In this document: one piece after another, positions 55,409-63,955 of the stretch | Layout: every line of letters starts with the position of its first letter | Position numbering within the stretch: position 1 is the first letter of the stretch | DNA from: Arcanobacterium phocae | GTDB lineage: Bacteria; Actinomycetota; Actinomycetes; Actinomycetales; Actinomycetaceae | Assembly (NCBI RefSeq): GCF_900105865.1 | Contig: NZ_LT629804.1 | Location: 124,001-188,000, forward strand | Direction of reading: 5' to 3' | Length of the DNA: 64,000 bases | The notes under the pieces: generated by a model | Database searches by the model: none | The model's input: the letters and a program-made list of their open reading frames with translations, nothing else | What the model was told of the DNA's origin: nothing | Program-made: the position numbers and the translations under genes

Positions 55409-56854
55409 GTGGCGCACGGAGTTCCTCCACAGCTGCCATCATCAGGCCGTGGACGCTTTGATATCCGCATGTCGTTAGGTCCCGATTCTGATACTGGCAC
55501 TACCGGTCATTCAGTTCGTTCTTACATAAACTCCCTGGCACGGCGTTCCCCTGCTCGCCTAGCAATGCTCGTCTTTGCGGCCCTCATTCTTACTATCACC
55601 TTGCTACTGATGCTACCGTTCGCAACTCGCACCCCCGGAAGCACTTCTTTCGTCACTGCACTATTCACAGCAACGTCAGCGGTATGCGTGACCGGCCTGA
55701 CCGTCGTCGACACTGCTACTCAATGGACAGTTTTCGGAGATATCGTTCTGGCTTTAGGTATCCAGATCGGCGGATTAGGCGTCATGGTCATTGCATCTAT
55801 TTTGGCACTGGCGGTTTCCCGACACTTAGGACTGACGCAACGTATGCTCGCGGCAACGGAAACGAAAAGCCGGCTGGGCGACGTCGGAGCCTTACTGCGC
55901 GCTGTCATCGCAACATCACTGGTGGCTGAGACTGTTTTAACCCTTATCTTCTTGGCAACGTTCGTTGGCATCGATCCATCCTTTATAAGCGCACTGGGCC
56001 ACTCCTTATTTATGGCTGTATCAACGTTTAACAATGCCGGCTTCGTAGTTTTAGCCGATGGACTTGGACAATTCGTTGGCAACTGGGCCGTAAGCCTACC
56101 GATTATTTTAGGAACGATCGTTGGGGCCGTTGGCTTTCCAGTTACGTTAAACATCGCTCAACACCTGCGCCACCCACATGATTGGACGTTACATTCCAAG
56201 CTGACACTCGTCACCTACGGTTCGATACTCGGCATTTCGATTATTGTGATCGGCTTGTTGGAGTGGAACAATCCGGCAACGCTTGGCGGACTAAGCGGGT
56301 CAGATCGAATTCTGGCAACGCTATTCCACGCTACTACCCCGCGTTCGAGCGGACTGGCAACGCTCGACGTCGGGCAAATGGAACAATCAACCTGGTTTTT
56401 CATTGACGTTCTCATGTTTATCGGTGGCGGATCAGCATCAACCGGCGGCGGGATTAAGGTAACAACATTTGCCGTGCTGGTACTCGCCATTGTGGCCGAA
56501 GCACGCGGTGATCGTGACACCGAGGCGTTTGGCAAACGCATTCCACCAGACGTCGTTCGTCTTGCTATTTCTGCTACCTTTTTGGGCGCATTTTTGGTGG
56601 GAACAGCAACGCTCGCTATCCTCCAAATCACCAACTATTCGCTTTCCCAAGTGCTGTTTGAAGTTATTTCTGCATTCGCCACCTGTGGACTGTCAACTGG
56701 TATCACACCTACTCTCCCCGAATCCGCGCAAATTATTCTTATCGTGCTGATGTATCTGGGACGCGTGGGAACGATGACCTTAGCCGCTGCACTTGCGTTG
56801 CGCAATCGTCGTCGGGTTATCCGGCTCCCAGAAGAACGCCCGGTTATCGGCTAA
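55409..56854 (+). CDS. TrkH/KtrB-type potassium uptake channel subunit
   Basis: The 481-residue protein has about ten membrane helices arranged as four repeats with pore-loop glycines, seen in TFNNAGFVV, STGGGIKVT and FATCGLSTG. It forms the K+ pore that works with the downstream RCK subunit. It starts with GTG at 55409 after a good AAGGAG. The first 40 residues are soluble and poorly conserved. Confidence 0.9.
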   Translation: MAHGVPPQLPSSGRGRFDIRMSLGPDSDTGTTGHSVRSYINSLARRSPARLAMLVFAALILTITLLLMLPFATRTPGSTSFVTALFTATSAVCVTGLTVVDTATQWTVFGDIVLALGIQIGGLGVMVIASILALAVSRHLGLTQRMLAATETKSRLGDVGALLRAVIATSLVAETVLTLIFLATFVGIDPSFISALGHSLFMAVSTFNNAGFVVLADGLGQFVGNWAVSLPIILGTIVGAVGFPVTLNIAQHLRHPHDWTLHSKLTLVTYGSILGISIIVIGLLEWNNPATLGGLSGSDRILATLFHATTPRSSGLATLDVGQMEQSTWFFIDVLMFIGGGSASTGGGIKVTTFAVLVLAIVAEARGDRDTEAFGKRIPPDVVRLAISATFLGAFLVGTATLAILQITNYSLSQVLFEVISAFATCGLSTGITPTLPESAQIILIVLMYLGRVGTMTLAAALALRNRRRVIRLPEERPVIG

Positions 56855-56889
56855 CCTAGAATTGTCGGTATTCCAGAGAAAGAAGAGAT

Positions 56890-57558
56890 ATGGCTCGAGT
56901 TTCTAACGAAAGTCCAGATGCGGTTTTGGTGATTGGGCTGGGACGTTTTGGTTCAGCTATTGCAGTAACGTTAGATAAATTAGGCCGCGACGTGTTGGCG
57001 GTAGAGTCTGATCCGGATTTAGCCCAGCAGTGGTCGCATCGTTTCCGCGTGGTTGAAGCAGATGCTCGATCGGCTGAAGCGCTGCATCAGTTAGGCGCAC
57101 AGGATTTCCAGATTGCTGTTGTTGGTGTAGGTACGTCGCTCGAAGCCAGCGTGTTAATCACCGCAAATTTGGTTGACATGGGGATGCGGGAGATCTGGGC
57201 GAAAGCGACGTCGCGCGAACACGGCACAATTTTGCGGCGTATCGGCGCCAATCATGTTGTTTATCCGGAATACGACGCCGGTCAGCGCGTAGCCCACATG
57301 GTTTCAGGAAAAATGCTTGACTATATCGAGATGGAAGACCAGTTCACCATCGTGAAGATGTTGCCACCGAAGGACATGATTGGCTTTACCCTAGAGCAAA
57401 GCCGGATTCAAGAGCGGTTTGGGGTGCGGGTGATCGGCGTGAAATCACATGGGCAACCGTTCGAATACGCAACCCCACAAACACTAGTGTCGAGCGGGGA
57501 TACGCTGATTGTTTCGGGAGAGCCGACGTTGCTAGAAACATTCGCCAACCGGCTGTAA
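56890..57558 (+). CDS. TrkA/KtrA-type regulatory subunit (RCK)
   Basis: The 222-residue protein has an RCK_N Rossmann domain (VLVIGLGRFGSAIAVTLDKL, with the nucleotide acid in VESD) and an RCK_C domain after residue 140. It gates the TrkH/KtrB channel in response to adenine nucleotides or, in some relatives, c-di-AMP. It begins 35 bp after the trkH stop and the two are likely an operon. Confidence 0.92.
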   Translation: MARVSNESPDAVLVIGLGRFGSAIAVTLDKLGRDVLAVESDPDLAQQWSHRFRVVEADARSAEALHQLGAQDFQIAVVGVGTSLEASVLITANLVDMGMREIWAKATSREHGTILRRIGANHVVYPEYDAGQRVAHMVSGKMLDYIEMEDQFTIVKMLPPKDMIGFTLEQSRIQERFGVRVIGVKSHGQPFEYATPQTLVSSGDTLIVSGEPTLLETFANRL

Positions 57559-57604
57559 CGCGGTGTTCTGAAAATGTGTCGGACCTGGTTGGTAGGGTGT
57601 GGCT

Positions 57605-58981
57605 ATGGCGAAAACTAAAGCATCTTTTGTTTGTACCGAATGTGGCTGGACTACCTCGAAATGGGTAGGCCGGTGTGGCGAATGCCAGCAGTGGGGCACA
57701 GTTGTGGAACATGGAACTGGCAGCATTGCACGCACTGTTATCCCGTTGACTCCGCATAGTCCGGCACAACCTATTACTGATGTCAGTAGCCAAGCGTCGG
57801 TTAAATCGCCTACTGGCGTTAGTGAGCTTGATCGGGTACTTGGTGGCGGCATTGTTCCCGGTGTGGTTATTTTGCTCGCTGGTGAACCAGGAGTAGGTAA
57901 GTCTACGTTATTGCTTGATGTGGCAGCGAAGGCCGCAGCAGAAGCTGCTACAGCTGGCAAGAATCCGGTGTTATACGTGACGGGAGAAGAATCTGCGTCA
58001 CAGGTTCGTTCCCGTGCAGAACGCATCGGTGCGTTGCATCCGCATCTGTTACTTACTGCAGAAGCTGATTTGGCTCGAGTACTTGGCCATGTGGAGTCTT
58101 CTCGCCCATCGTTGTTGATCGTTGATTCTGTTCAAACGATTGCTGATCCGGATGTAGAGGGCTCGGCTGGCGGAGTGGCTCAGGTTCGGGCAGTTACGGC
58201 TGCGTTAGTTAATCGCGCTAAGAGCTCAGATCTTCCAATAATTGTGGTCGGCCATGTTACTAAAGAGGGCTCGATCGCTGGCCCGCGGGTTTTGGAACAT
58301 TTGGTTGATGTGGTCTGCCAGTTCGAAGGCGATAAACATTCACGGTTGCGCATGGTGAGAGCAGTAAAGAATCGCTATGGCGCTTCCGACGAAGTGGGCT
58401 GTTTCGAGCTGATTGATTCTGGTATTCGGGGCCTTGCAGATCCGTCCGGGCTGTTTTTAAGTGCCCGTAATCTTACTGTTCCTGGCACCTGCGTCACTAT
58501 CACGCTAGAGGGACGCCGTCCGATGCCGGTAGAAGTGCAGGCACTACGGGTTCCAGCCGGTGGCCCACCGCGGCGTACCACCTCCGGCGTTGATTCTTCC
58601 CGAGTTGCCATGATGATAGCTGTTTTGCAGTCACGATTGGGCATTGCATACGATCGGTCCGATGTTTTTGTTTCCACAGTTGGTGGCGCGAAAGCCACTG
58701 AACCCAGTGTAGATATCGCTACTGCACTCGCGCTTGCTTCTGCCGCAGCAGATTTACCGCTAGCTCCTGGTGTTGTGGCGCTTGGTGAAGTGTCGCTGAC
58801 TGGAGAGTTACGCCCCGTCGTCGGCATCCAGCAACGGATCAACGAAGCTGCCCGGCTAGGATTTAATATCGCCTTGATTCCAGCCAGCGCAGATAATGTA
58901 TCCGCTCCGGGAAACCTAACAATTCGGAGAGTAGCCGACGTCAAGCAAGCAGTAAATACGGTTCTCCCAGTTTCCCAGTAG
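57605..58981 (+). CDS. radA: DNA repair protein RadA
   Basis: RadA is a RecA-like helicase that processes recombination intermediates. The 458-residue protein has the N-terminal zinc finger (CTECGWTTSKWVGRCGECQ), Walker A GEPGVGKST, the RadA motif KNRYG and a C-terminal Lon-type domain (PSVDIATALALASAAADLP). I chose the ATG at 57605 over the GTG at 57599. A TAGGGT (57593-57598) can be read as a -10 box for a leaderless start or as a ribosome binding site. Confidence 0.93.
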   Translation: MAKTKASFVCTECGWTTSKWVGRCGECQQWGTVVEHGTGSIARTVIPLTPHSPAQPITDVSSQASVKSPTGVSELDRVLGGGIVPGVVILLAGEPGVGKSTLLLDVAAKAAAEAATAGKNPVLYVTGEESASQVRSRAERIGALHPHLLLTAEADLARVLGHVESSRPSLLIVDSVQTIADPDVEGSAGGVAQVRAVTAALVNRAKSSDLPIIVVGHVTKEGSIAGPRVLEHLVDVVCQFEGDKHSRLRMVRAVKNRYGASDEVGCFELIDSGIRGLADPSGLFLSARNLTVPGTCVTITLEGRRPMPVEVQALRVPAGGPPRRTTSGVDSSRVAMMIAVLQSRLGIAYDRSDVFVSTVGGAKATEPSVDIATALALASAAADLPLAPGVVALGEVSLTGELRPVVGIQQRINEAARLGFNIALIPASADNVSAPGNLTIRRVADVKQAVNTVLPVSQ

Positions 58982-58983
58982 AG

Positions 58984-59847
58984 CTACTCAGCAGGTTTAG
59001 CTTCAGGTGGTGGCGCAGGTGCGACCAGCTCAAAGGCATATCCTTTAGCTGTTAGTTCTTCGCCAAGATAGTATACGCGGGCAATATACGTTCCTGGATT
59101 TGCAGGAGTCGTCGTTGAGCAGAGCTTGCCCGAATACATTCCATTCCAGGTAATTTTTTGGTTAGATTCAACATCTTTACTCAAGAGTAAGCGCGGGGCG
59201 GAAACACCTACGTCACACGTGGCTGAATCGAAAACTTTCAGATCACCAGTTTCAATCGTGACCTTGAAATCTTTAGGACTAGTTTCCATCACGCACGGAG
59301 CTTTACTCCGCGAATTCTTTACCTTAATCCCAATATTCACTGGCCGCCCAGAGACTGAACCCTGATGAGACAACGTGGCCGACAAATCGTCAACAGAGCA
59401 CGGCACCGGATCAAATACTCGTGCCGGGTCAGGTGGCGCAGTTTGCTCTTGAATCTTTTGTAGCGAAAAGGACACCAGCCAGATCGTAGCTGCTATCACC
59501 ACTATCGCACCCACAACACCAGCGATCCGCTTCCTTGTCCGACGGCGCCGCAGCAAAGCCTCCCGACTGGCCTGCGCTCGAGCGGCTCTCCGACGCTGAA
59601 CCGTTGGATTCACGCGCTTATTTTCCACCCTGCGCGGACGAGCTTGGACAGTTCGTGGACGTTGCTCTTGGTTACGCCTGCGCTCCGAACGCTCCATAGG
59701 CGTTCGATTAGTCGCCGACGACGGCGTTGGACGCCCGCCCTTGCGTGGAGGACGAGAACCAGGACCACGTTTAGTATTCACATATTCAACCGTAGCTGGC
59801 GATCGCCGTTGAACGAAACGTCCACGCCGATACATGTTCTGGCTCAC
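58984..59847 (-). CDS. Unknown basic-tailed membrane-anchored extracytoplasmic protein
   Basis: I do not recognise the family of this 287-residue protein. The first 105 residues are very rich in Arg, Pro and Gln (many RRR and PRR runs) and should be cytoplasmic. One membrane helix follows (about 108-128), then a 155-residue outer domain with four cysteines (PCSVDDL, APCVMET, ATCDVG and KLCSTTT) and a Pro-rich C-terminus. The even cysteine number suggests two disulfides. The start may be GTG 59847 or ATG 59835. It converges on radA with 2 bp between. Confidence 0.7.
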   Translation of the reverse strand: MSQNMYRRGRFVQRRSPATVEYVNTKRGPGSRPPRKGGRPTPSSATNRTPMERSERRRNQEQRPRTVQARPRRVENKRVNPTVQRRRAARAQASREALLRRRRTRKRIAGVVGAIVVIAATIWLVSFSLQKIQEQTAPPDPARVFDPVPCSVDDLSATLSHQGSVSGRPVNIGIKVKNSRSKAPCVMETSPKDFKVTIETGDLKVFDSATCDVGVSAPRLLLSKDVESNQKITWNGMYSGKLCSTTTPANPGTYIARVYYLGEELTAKGYAFELVAPAPPPEAKPAE

Positions 59848-59913
59848 GCGATTTTGTTGCTAGCTGAATGAGTGAGAGATCGATGACGAAACGCCAACCA
59901 CGCTTCATAACCA

Positions 59914-59929
59914 TACCGAACGTTCGGTA
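59914..59929. promoter_or_regulatory. Palindromic TetR operator overlapping the MFS -10 box
   Basis: TACCGAACGTTCGGTA is a perfect 16-bp palindrome 12 bp before the MFS start codon. Its last two bases are the first two of TACAGT (59928-59933), a -10 box that lies 7 nt before the ATG. The site suits the TetR-family protein encoded by the second gene of this operon. Confidence 0.75.
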
Positions 59930-59940
59930 CAGTTACGGTT

Positions 59941-61419
59941 ATGTTGAATGCTCGTTATGATTCTCCACTTTCTGCACATCGTAAGTGGCTTTTCTTAGCT
60001 GTACTCAGCTCCGGCTTATTCCTCGTCGGAGTCGATAACTCTGTCCTCTATACTGCGCTTCCCCGCCTACGCGAAGTATTACATGCGTCGGAACTGCAAA
60101 ATCTGTGGATCATCAATGCCTACCCACTTGTTTTAGCCGGACTCTTACTCGGCACCGGAACCCTAGGAGACAAAATCGGTCATCGACGAATGTGGATGAT
60201 CGGATTAATCATCTTTTCGTTCGCATCATTGGCAGCGGCTTTTGCTCCAGGTCCGTGGTGGCTGGTAGGAGCTCGAGCTATCCTCGGGTTTGCAGCCGCA
60301 ACACTGATGCCAGCCACACTGGCACTGATCCGCACCACCTTTTTAGATCCTCGCGAGCTGGCCACCGCCATCGGTATCTGGGCGGCCACCTCAACGCTCG
60401 GTGCAGCCACCGGCCCAGTTATCGGAGGCTTCTTGCTTGAACATTTCTGGTGGGGTTCTATCTTCTTAATCAACATTCCGGTAGCTATCGCAGCTTTTAT
60501 TGCAACGTTTGCGATAGCACCACCTAATCAAGCTAACCCAAGCAAACACTGGGATTTCATTTCGAGTGTGTACGCCATGTTCGCCATGCTTGGCATGGTC
60601 ATGTTCATCAAGGAAATCTCGGGTCAACAAAACCTGTGGGTCGTAGTTATTTCGCTAGCAACTGGCATCGTTGGCGCAGTAGCTTTCAAGCTCCGGCAAG
60701 ACAAACTCATCGAACCACTCTTGGAATTCGAAATTTTCCGATCCTGGATGTTTACCGCAGGAGTCATTTCCGCTGGTATGACACTTTTTATTTTGGGTGG
60801 ATCTGAACTGATGACAACCCAGCGTTTCCAATTAACTGCTGGATTCACTCCGCTCCAAGCTGGAATGCTAGTAGCTGTGGCGGCGCTATCGTCATTCTTC
60901 ACGTCAGCTATCGGCGGCGCAATCGTTCACATCATCGGATTCCGGACTCTTATCTCCGGTGGCTTAGTTACGTCCACCCTAGGGTTAACCGCGATGTACT
61001 TCGGTGTTTCACACACTATGTTGTGGCTAACTATTGTTGGTCTGGCATTAATGGGTGCTGGCGTAGGATTAGTTATGAGCGTTTCATCTACCGCGATTAT
61101 CGGCTCTGCACCGCGCCGCAAAGCCGGCATGGCAGCAGCGGTAGAAGAAGTCTCGTACGAAATTGGCACCGTCGTAGCTGTGGCAATAGTTGGTAGTTTG
61201 TTGCCGTTCTTCTACCGAATCAATGTGCCGGAAGAAATCAGCACATCGATTTATGATGGGTTAGCTCATCCAACGTTAGCCGATACTGCCCGCGCCGGTT
61301 ACGATGCCGCGTATCTGGATATTATTTTACTTATCATCGTCATCACGATTTTTGCCGCACTGGTTACCGCCTATGCTTTGCGTGGCAATCCAAAGGAGAC
61401 GCCTTATGCGCACGAATAA
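59941..61419 (+). CDS. DHA2-type MFS drug efflux transporter
   Basis: The 492-residue protein has about 14 membrane helices and the DHA2 signature VDNSVLYTALPRLREVL, the motif A region GTLGDKIGHRRMW and motif C APGPWWLVGARAI/ATSTLGAATGPVIGGFL. Such pumps export cationic or hydrophobic drugs with protons. The substrate is unknown. The operator at 59914-59929 covers its promoter, and tetR overlaps its 3' end by 14 bp. Confidence 0.9.
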   Translation: MLNARYDSPLSAHRKWLFLAVLSSGLFLVGVDNSVLYTALPRLREVLHASELQNLWIINAYPLVLAGLLLGTGTLGDKIGHRRMWMIGLIIFSFASLAAAFAPGPWWLVGARAILGFAAATLMPATLALIRTTFLDPRELATAIGIWAATSTLGAATGPVIGGFLLEHFWWGSIFLINIPVAIAAFIATFAIAPPNQANPSKHWDFISSVYAMFAMLGMVMFIKEISGQQNLWVVVISLATGIVGAVAFKLRQDKLIEPLLEFEIFRSWMFTAGVISAGMTLFILGGSELMTTQRFQLTAGFTPLQAGMLVAVAALSSFFTSAIGGAIVHIIGFRTLISGGLVTSTLGLTAMYFGVSHTMLWLTIVGLALMGAGVGLVMSVSSTAIIGSAPRRKAGMAAAVEEVSYEIGTVVAVAIVGSLLPFFYRINVPEEISTSIYDGLAHPTLADTARAGYDAAYLDIILLIIVITIFAALVTAYALRGNPKETPYAHE

Positions 61420-61936
61420 AAAGACCGACATCCTCGACGTGATCGTCGAGATTATCGAAGAATCTGGGGTGGCTGGCGTAACTTATGATGCGGTTGCTAC
61501 CCGGAGCGGAATGAGTAAATCTGGACTGATTTATCATTTTCCGTCACGTGAAGAGATGATTCACGACGTTCACGAACATATGGCTCAGTGCTGGGAACAA
61601 CGTTTGCTTGACGCAGTTAGGGACGACGACGCCGACGACGTCGCTACGAAACTTCGCGCTAATTTAGCAGTATCGCAAAATGCAGCCACCCGAGCTGAAC
61701 TCATGATGACGATTGACGCTTCTTCTGACCCGCAGATGTATTCGATCTGGGCGGATAAACTTGACCAGTGGACGTGTTCTCCAGAAAACATCACAACCGA
61801 CGAACAAGCCTGCCGAGCCTATCTGGTCCAGCTCATAGCCGATGGTTTATGGGCACATGATTACATTAACGGGCGTCACCTCACCACAAAGCAGCGTGAA
61901 GCACTCGCACAGGCAGCAGCTAACCTTATTCCATGA
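61406..61936 (+). CDS. TetR-family regulator of the MFS pump
   Basis: The 176-residue protein has a TetR helix-turn-helix (VAGVTYDAVATRSGMSKSGL, then IYHFPSREEM) and a helical ligand domain. AAAGGAG lies 8 nt before the ATG at 61406, which lies inside the MFS coding end; a frame from 61304 is not needed. It probably represses the operon through the palindrome at 59914-59929. mutY follows with a 4-bp overlap. Confidence 0.9.
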   Translation: MRTNKKTDILDVIVEIIEESGVAGVTYDAVATRSGMSKSGLIYHFPSREEMIHDVHEHMAQCWEQRLLDAVRDDDADDVATKLRANLAVSQNAATRAELMMTIDASSDPQMYSIWADKLDQWTCSPENITTDEQACRAYLVQLIADGLWAHDYINGRHLTTKQREALAQAAANLIP

Positions 61937-62823
61937 CGATGCCGGAAAATTCATCTCTCTACCACGATTTAACAAACTGGTTTGCTAGCGAAGCCCGCCC
62001 CTTGCCGTGGCGACAAACTCGCGATCCGTGGGCAATTTTGTTATGCGAAGTTATGAGCCAGCAAACCCCAGTATCGCGGGTTGAACCAACCTGGCAAGCC
62101 TGGTTAGAACGGTGGCCGACCCCAACAGACCTTGCAGCTGCGACCCCAGCAGACGTTCTATTAGCGTGGGACCGAATGGGCTACCCTCGTAGAGCCTTGC
62201 GGCTACGCGAATGCGCACAAGCAATCGTCCAACAATTTGCTGGGAATGTTCCACGGCAGCGGGAGGACCTGCTGAGTTTGCCTGGAATTGGTCCCTACAC
62301 TGCCGACGCAGTGCTTGCTTTCGCCTATGAGGACTATTCGGTCGTGCTCGATACAAATATCAGGCGAGTCTTAGCACGCTGGCATGGCGAGGCACTGCCC
62401 GCCCCAACGCAAACTCAGGCCGAACGTAACCGCGCTAGTAGTTTTGTTCCTACTGATCCAGCACAAGCATGGCGTTGGAACGCTGCGATTATGGAATTTG
62501 GCGCACTGGTATGTACGGCACGGAATCCGCGGTGCGAGGAGTGTCCCGTCGTCGACGTATGTGAATGGAAAAAGGCTGGCTACCCAGCCGATGCTTACGC
62601 ACCTACTCGGACAACTCAGAAATGGGTCGGTACGAATCGGCAAGCGCGCGGTATGATTATGAAAATTTTCCGTGCACAACCATCCCAGTCGTTTGCAGAA
62701 GAAACCTTAATCGCACGTAGCCAGCTTCCGAGCCAGCGGTTTACGCCAGCATTGTCCGGGCTGGTAAGCGATGGCCTACTCGTTCAGACAAAAGCTGGAC
62801 ACTACCGTTTACCACATAACTAA
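61933..62823 (+). CDS. mutY: A/G-specific adenine glycosylase MutY
   Basis: MutY removes adenine paired with 8-oxoguanine. The 296-residue protein has the catalytic glutamate in LLCEVMSQQTPVSRV, a helix-hairpin-helix LPGIGPYTADAVLAFA, the catalytic aspartate in VLDTNIRRVL and the 4Fe-4S motif C-X6-C-X2-C-X5-C (CTARNPRCEECPVVDVC). It is shorter than E. coli MutY (350) and lacks most of the C-terminal MutT-like domain, which is common in Actinobacteria. It overlaps tetR by 4 bp and abuts the convergent SorC gene. Confidence 0.93.
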   Translation: MTMPENSSLYHDLTNWFASEARPLPWRQTRDPWAILLCEVMSQQTPVSRVEPTWQAWLERWPTPTDLAAATPADVLLAWDRMGYPRRALRLRECAQAIVQQFAGNVPRQREDLLSLPGIGPYTADAVLAFAYEDYSVVLDTNIRRVLARWHGEALPAPTQTQAERNRASSFVPTDPAQAWRWNAAIMEFGALVCTARNPRCEECPVVDVCEWKKAGYPADAYAPTRTTQKWVGTNRQARGMIMKIFRAQPSQSFAEETLIARSQLPSQRFTPALSGLVSDGLLVQTKAGHYRLPHN

Positions 62824-63774
62824 CTAGCTAATTTCACGTAACCGCGCGGCAGCGTCTTCGTCAATAATAAGATCCGTTACTACCCCGGCACGCAACGCCG
62901 CCCGAGCAGCCACCACTTTATCAATACCCGAAACAACACAGATCCGGCGTTTAATATGCGACAGCTCATCCGGTGTTGGCCCAGAGGCACGTTGATTAAT
63001 CGCCAAGTCTCGCCAGGTTCCATCAGCCCGCAATAAGACGGTACAGACGTCGCCAACAACGCCGTCGTCTTTGATAGCCATGAGATCTTGCGGGCTAAGA
63101 TAACCGCCCGAATACACGAGCGAAACATTGTGCCCGGTCATGGACCCAACCCCGAACACTGCTACGTCTGCCGAAGCTTGGAGTTTGCGTACCGACGCAA
63201 TGGAGCGCTCGCGCCACAAGGCTTCTTTGGTTGCAGTGTAGTCAAAGAACGCTGGAACCGAAAAATGCTGGACCATGCTGCCGTGGGCTCGCCCGAAAGC
63301 TTCCATGATTGCCCCCGCATAAGGGATCCCTGTTGTTGACGGATTCGCGGCTCCGTTTAGCTGTACCACAACCGATCCGGCGGCCTGCCGTGGCACTAGA
63401 TGATCGGCAATAGCGGAAACAGTATTGCCCCAGGCCACTCCAATTACTGTGTTTGGTTCCATTAATCCTGAAATGAGCACACCAGCCATTTGAGCTACCG
63501 CGTTCAGACGACGTACCTCGTTGGCCTGGAACGGTACTGGCACCACGTGAGTTCGCACATTATATGTATCGCTTACCCAGGTAGCAATAGTGGAAGCAAC
63601 TTCCTGCGGCGGATGCAAGGTGATCTGCACTAACCCTTCATCGCGAGCTGATTTGATGAGACGAGAAACCGTAGAGCGCGAAACGTTTAACCGGCGAGCG
63701 ATAGTTTCCATTGTTTCACCTTGCACATAATGCATCATTGCTGCTTCATATGCGGTATTTACGCGTTCTGCCAT
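62824..63774 (-). CDS. SorC/DeoR-family sugar-binding transcriptional regulator
   Basis: The 316-residue protein has an N-terminal winged helix (MHYVQGETMETIARRLNVSR and STVSRLIKSARDEGLV) and a SorC-type sugar-phosphate-binding domain with GVAWGNTVSAIAD and GVGSMTG segments. Such regulators bind phosphorylated sugars or polyols. It diverges from the FAD enzyme gene at 63956; the dyads at 63823-63850 and 63913-63930 are candidate operators. The stop adjoins that of mutY with no gap. Confidence 0.9.
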   Translation of the reverse strand: MAERVNTAYEAAMMHYVQGETMETIARRLNVSRSTVSRLIKSARDEGLVQITLHPPQEVASTIATWVSDTYNVRTHVVPVPFQANEVRRLNAVAQMAGVLISGLMEPNTVIGVAWGNTVSAIADHLVPRQAAGSVVVQLNGAANPSTTGIPYAGAIMEAFGRAHGSMVQHFSVPAFFDYTATKEALWRERSIASVRKLQASADVAVFGVGSMTGHNVSLVYSGGYLSPQDLMAIKDDGVVGDVCTVLLRADGTWRDLAINQRASGPTPDELSHIKRRICVVSGIDKVVAARAALRAGVVTDLIIDEDAAARLREIS

Positions 63775-63822
63775 ATCTCATCTTTCTGCCACTCCAGTGA
63801 ATACGGAACACCTCTCACTCTA

Positions 63823-63850
63823 CATGAACGATCGTGCACAGTTGTTCATG
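63823..63850. promoter_or_regulatory. Dyad operator candidate of the SorC regulator
   Basis: CATGAAC (63823) and GTTCATG (ending 63850) flank a palindromic core GTGCAC at 63834-63839, giving a 28-bp imperfect dyad in the divergent region. A second, shorter dyad with the similar stretch AACGATGCGCACA lies at 63913-63930. Confidence 0.5.
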
Positions 63851-63955
63851 ATCCAAAAATTAGGGTCACTTAATGAGATGAGTGCACCATAAAACATTAC
63901 AGTAGAACCAGGTGTGCAACGATGCGCACAAATAAAGAGTGAGGAAAAGATGCCA

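Noticed and set aside
61618..61642. Repeats of GACGACG and GACGACGTCGTC seen at many places in the window
   Set aside because: They fall in frame as Asp-Asp or Val-Val codon pairs and have no regular spacing, so codon use explains them.
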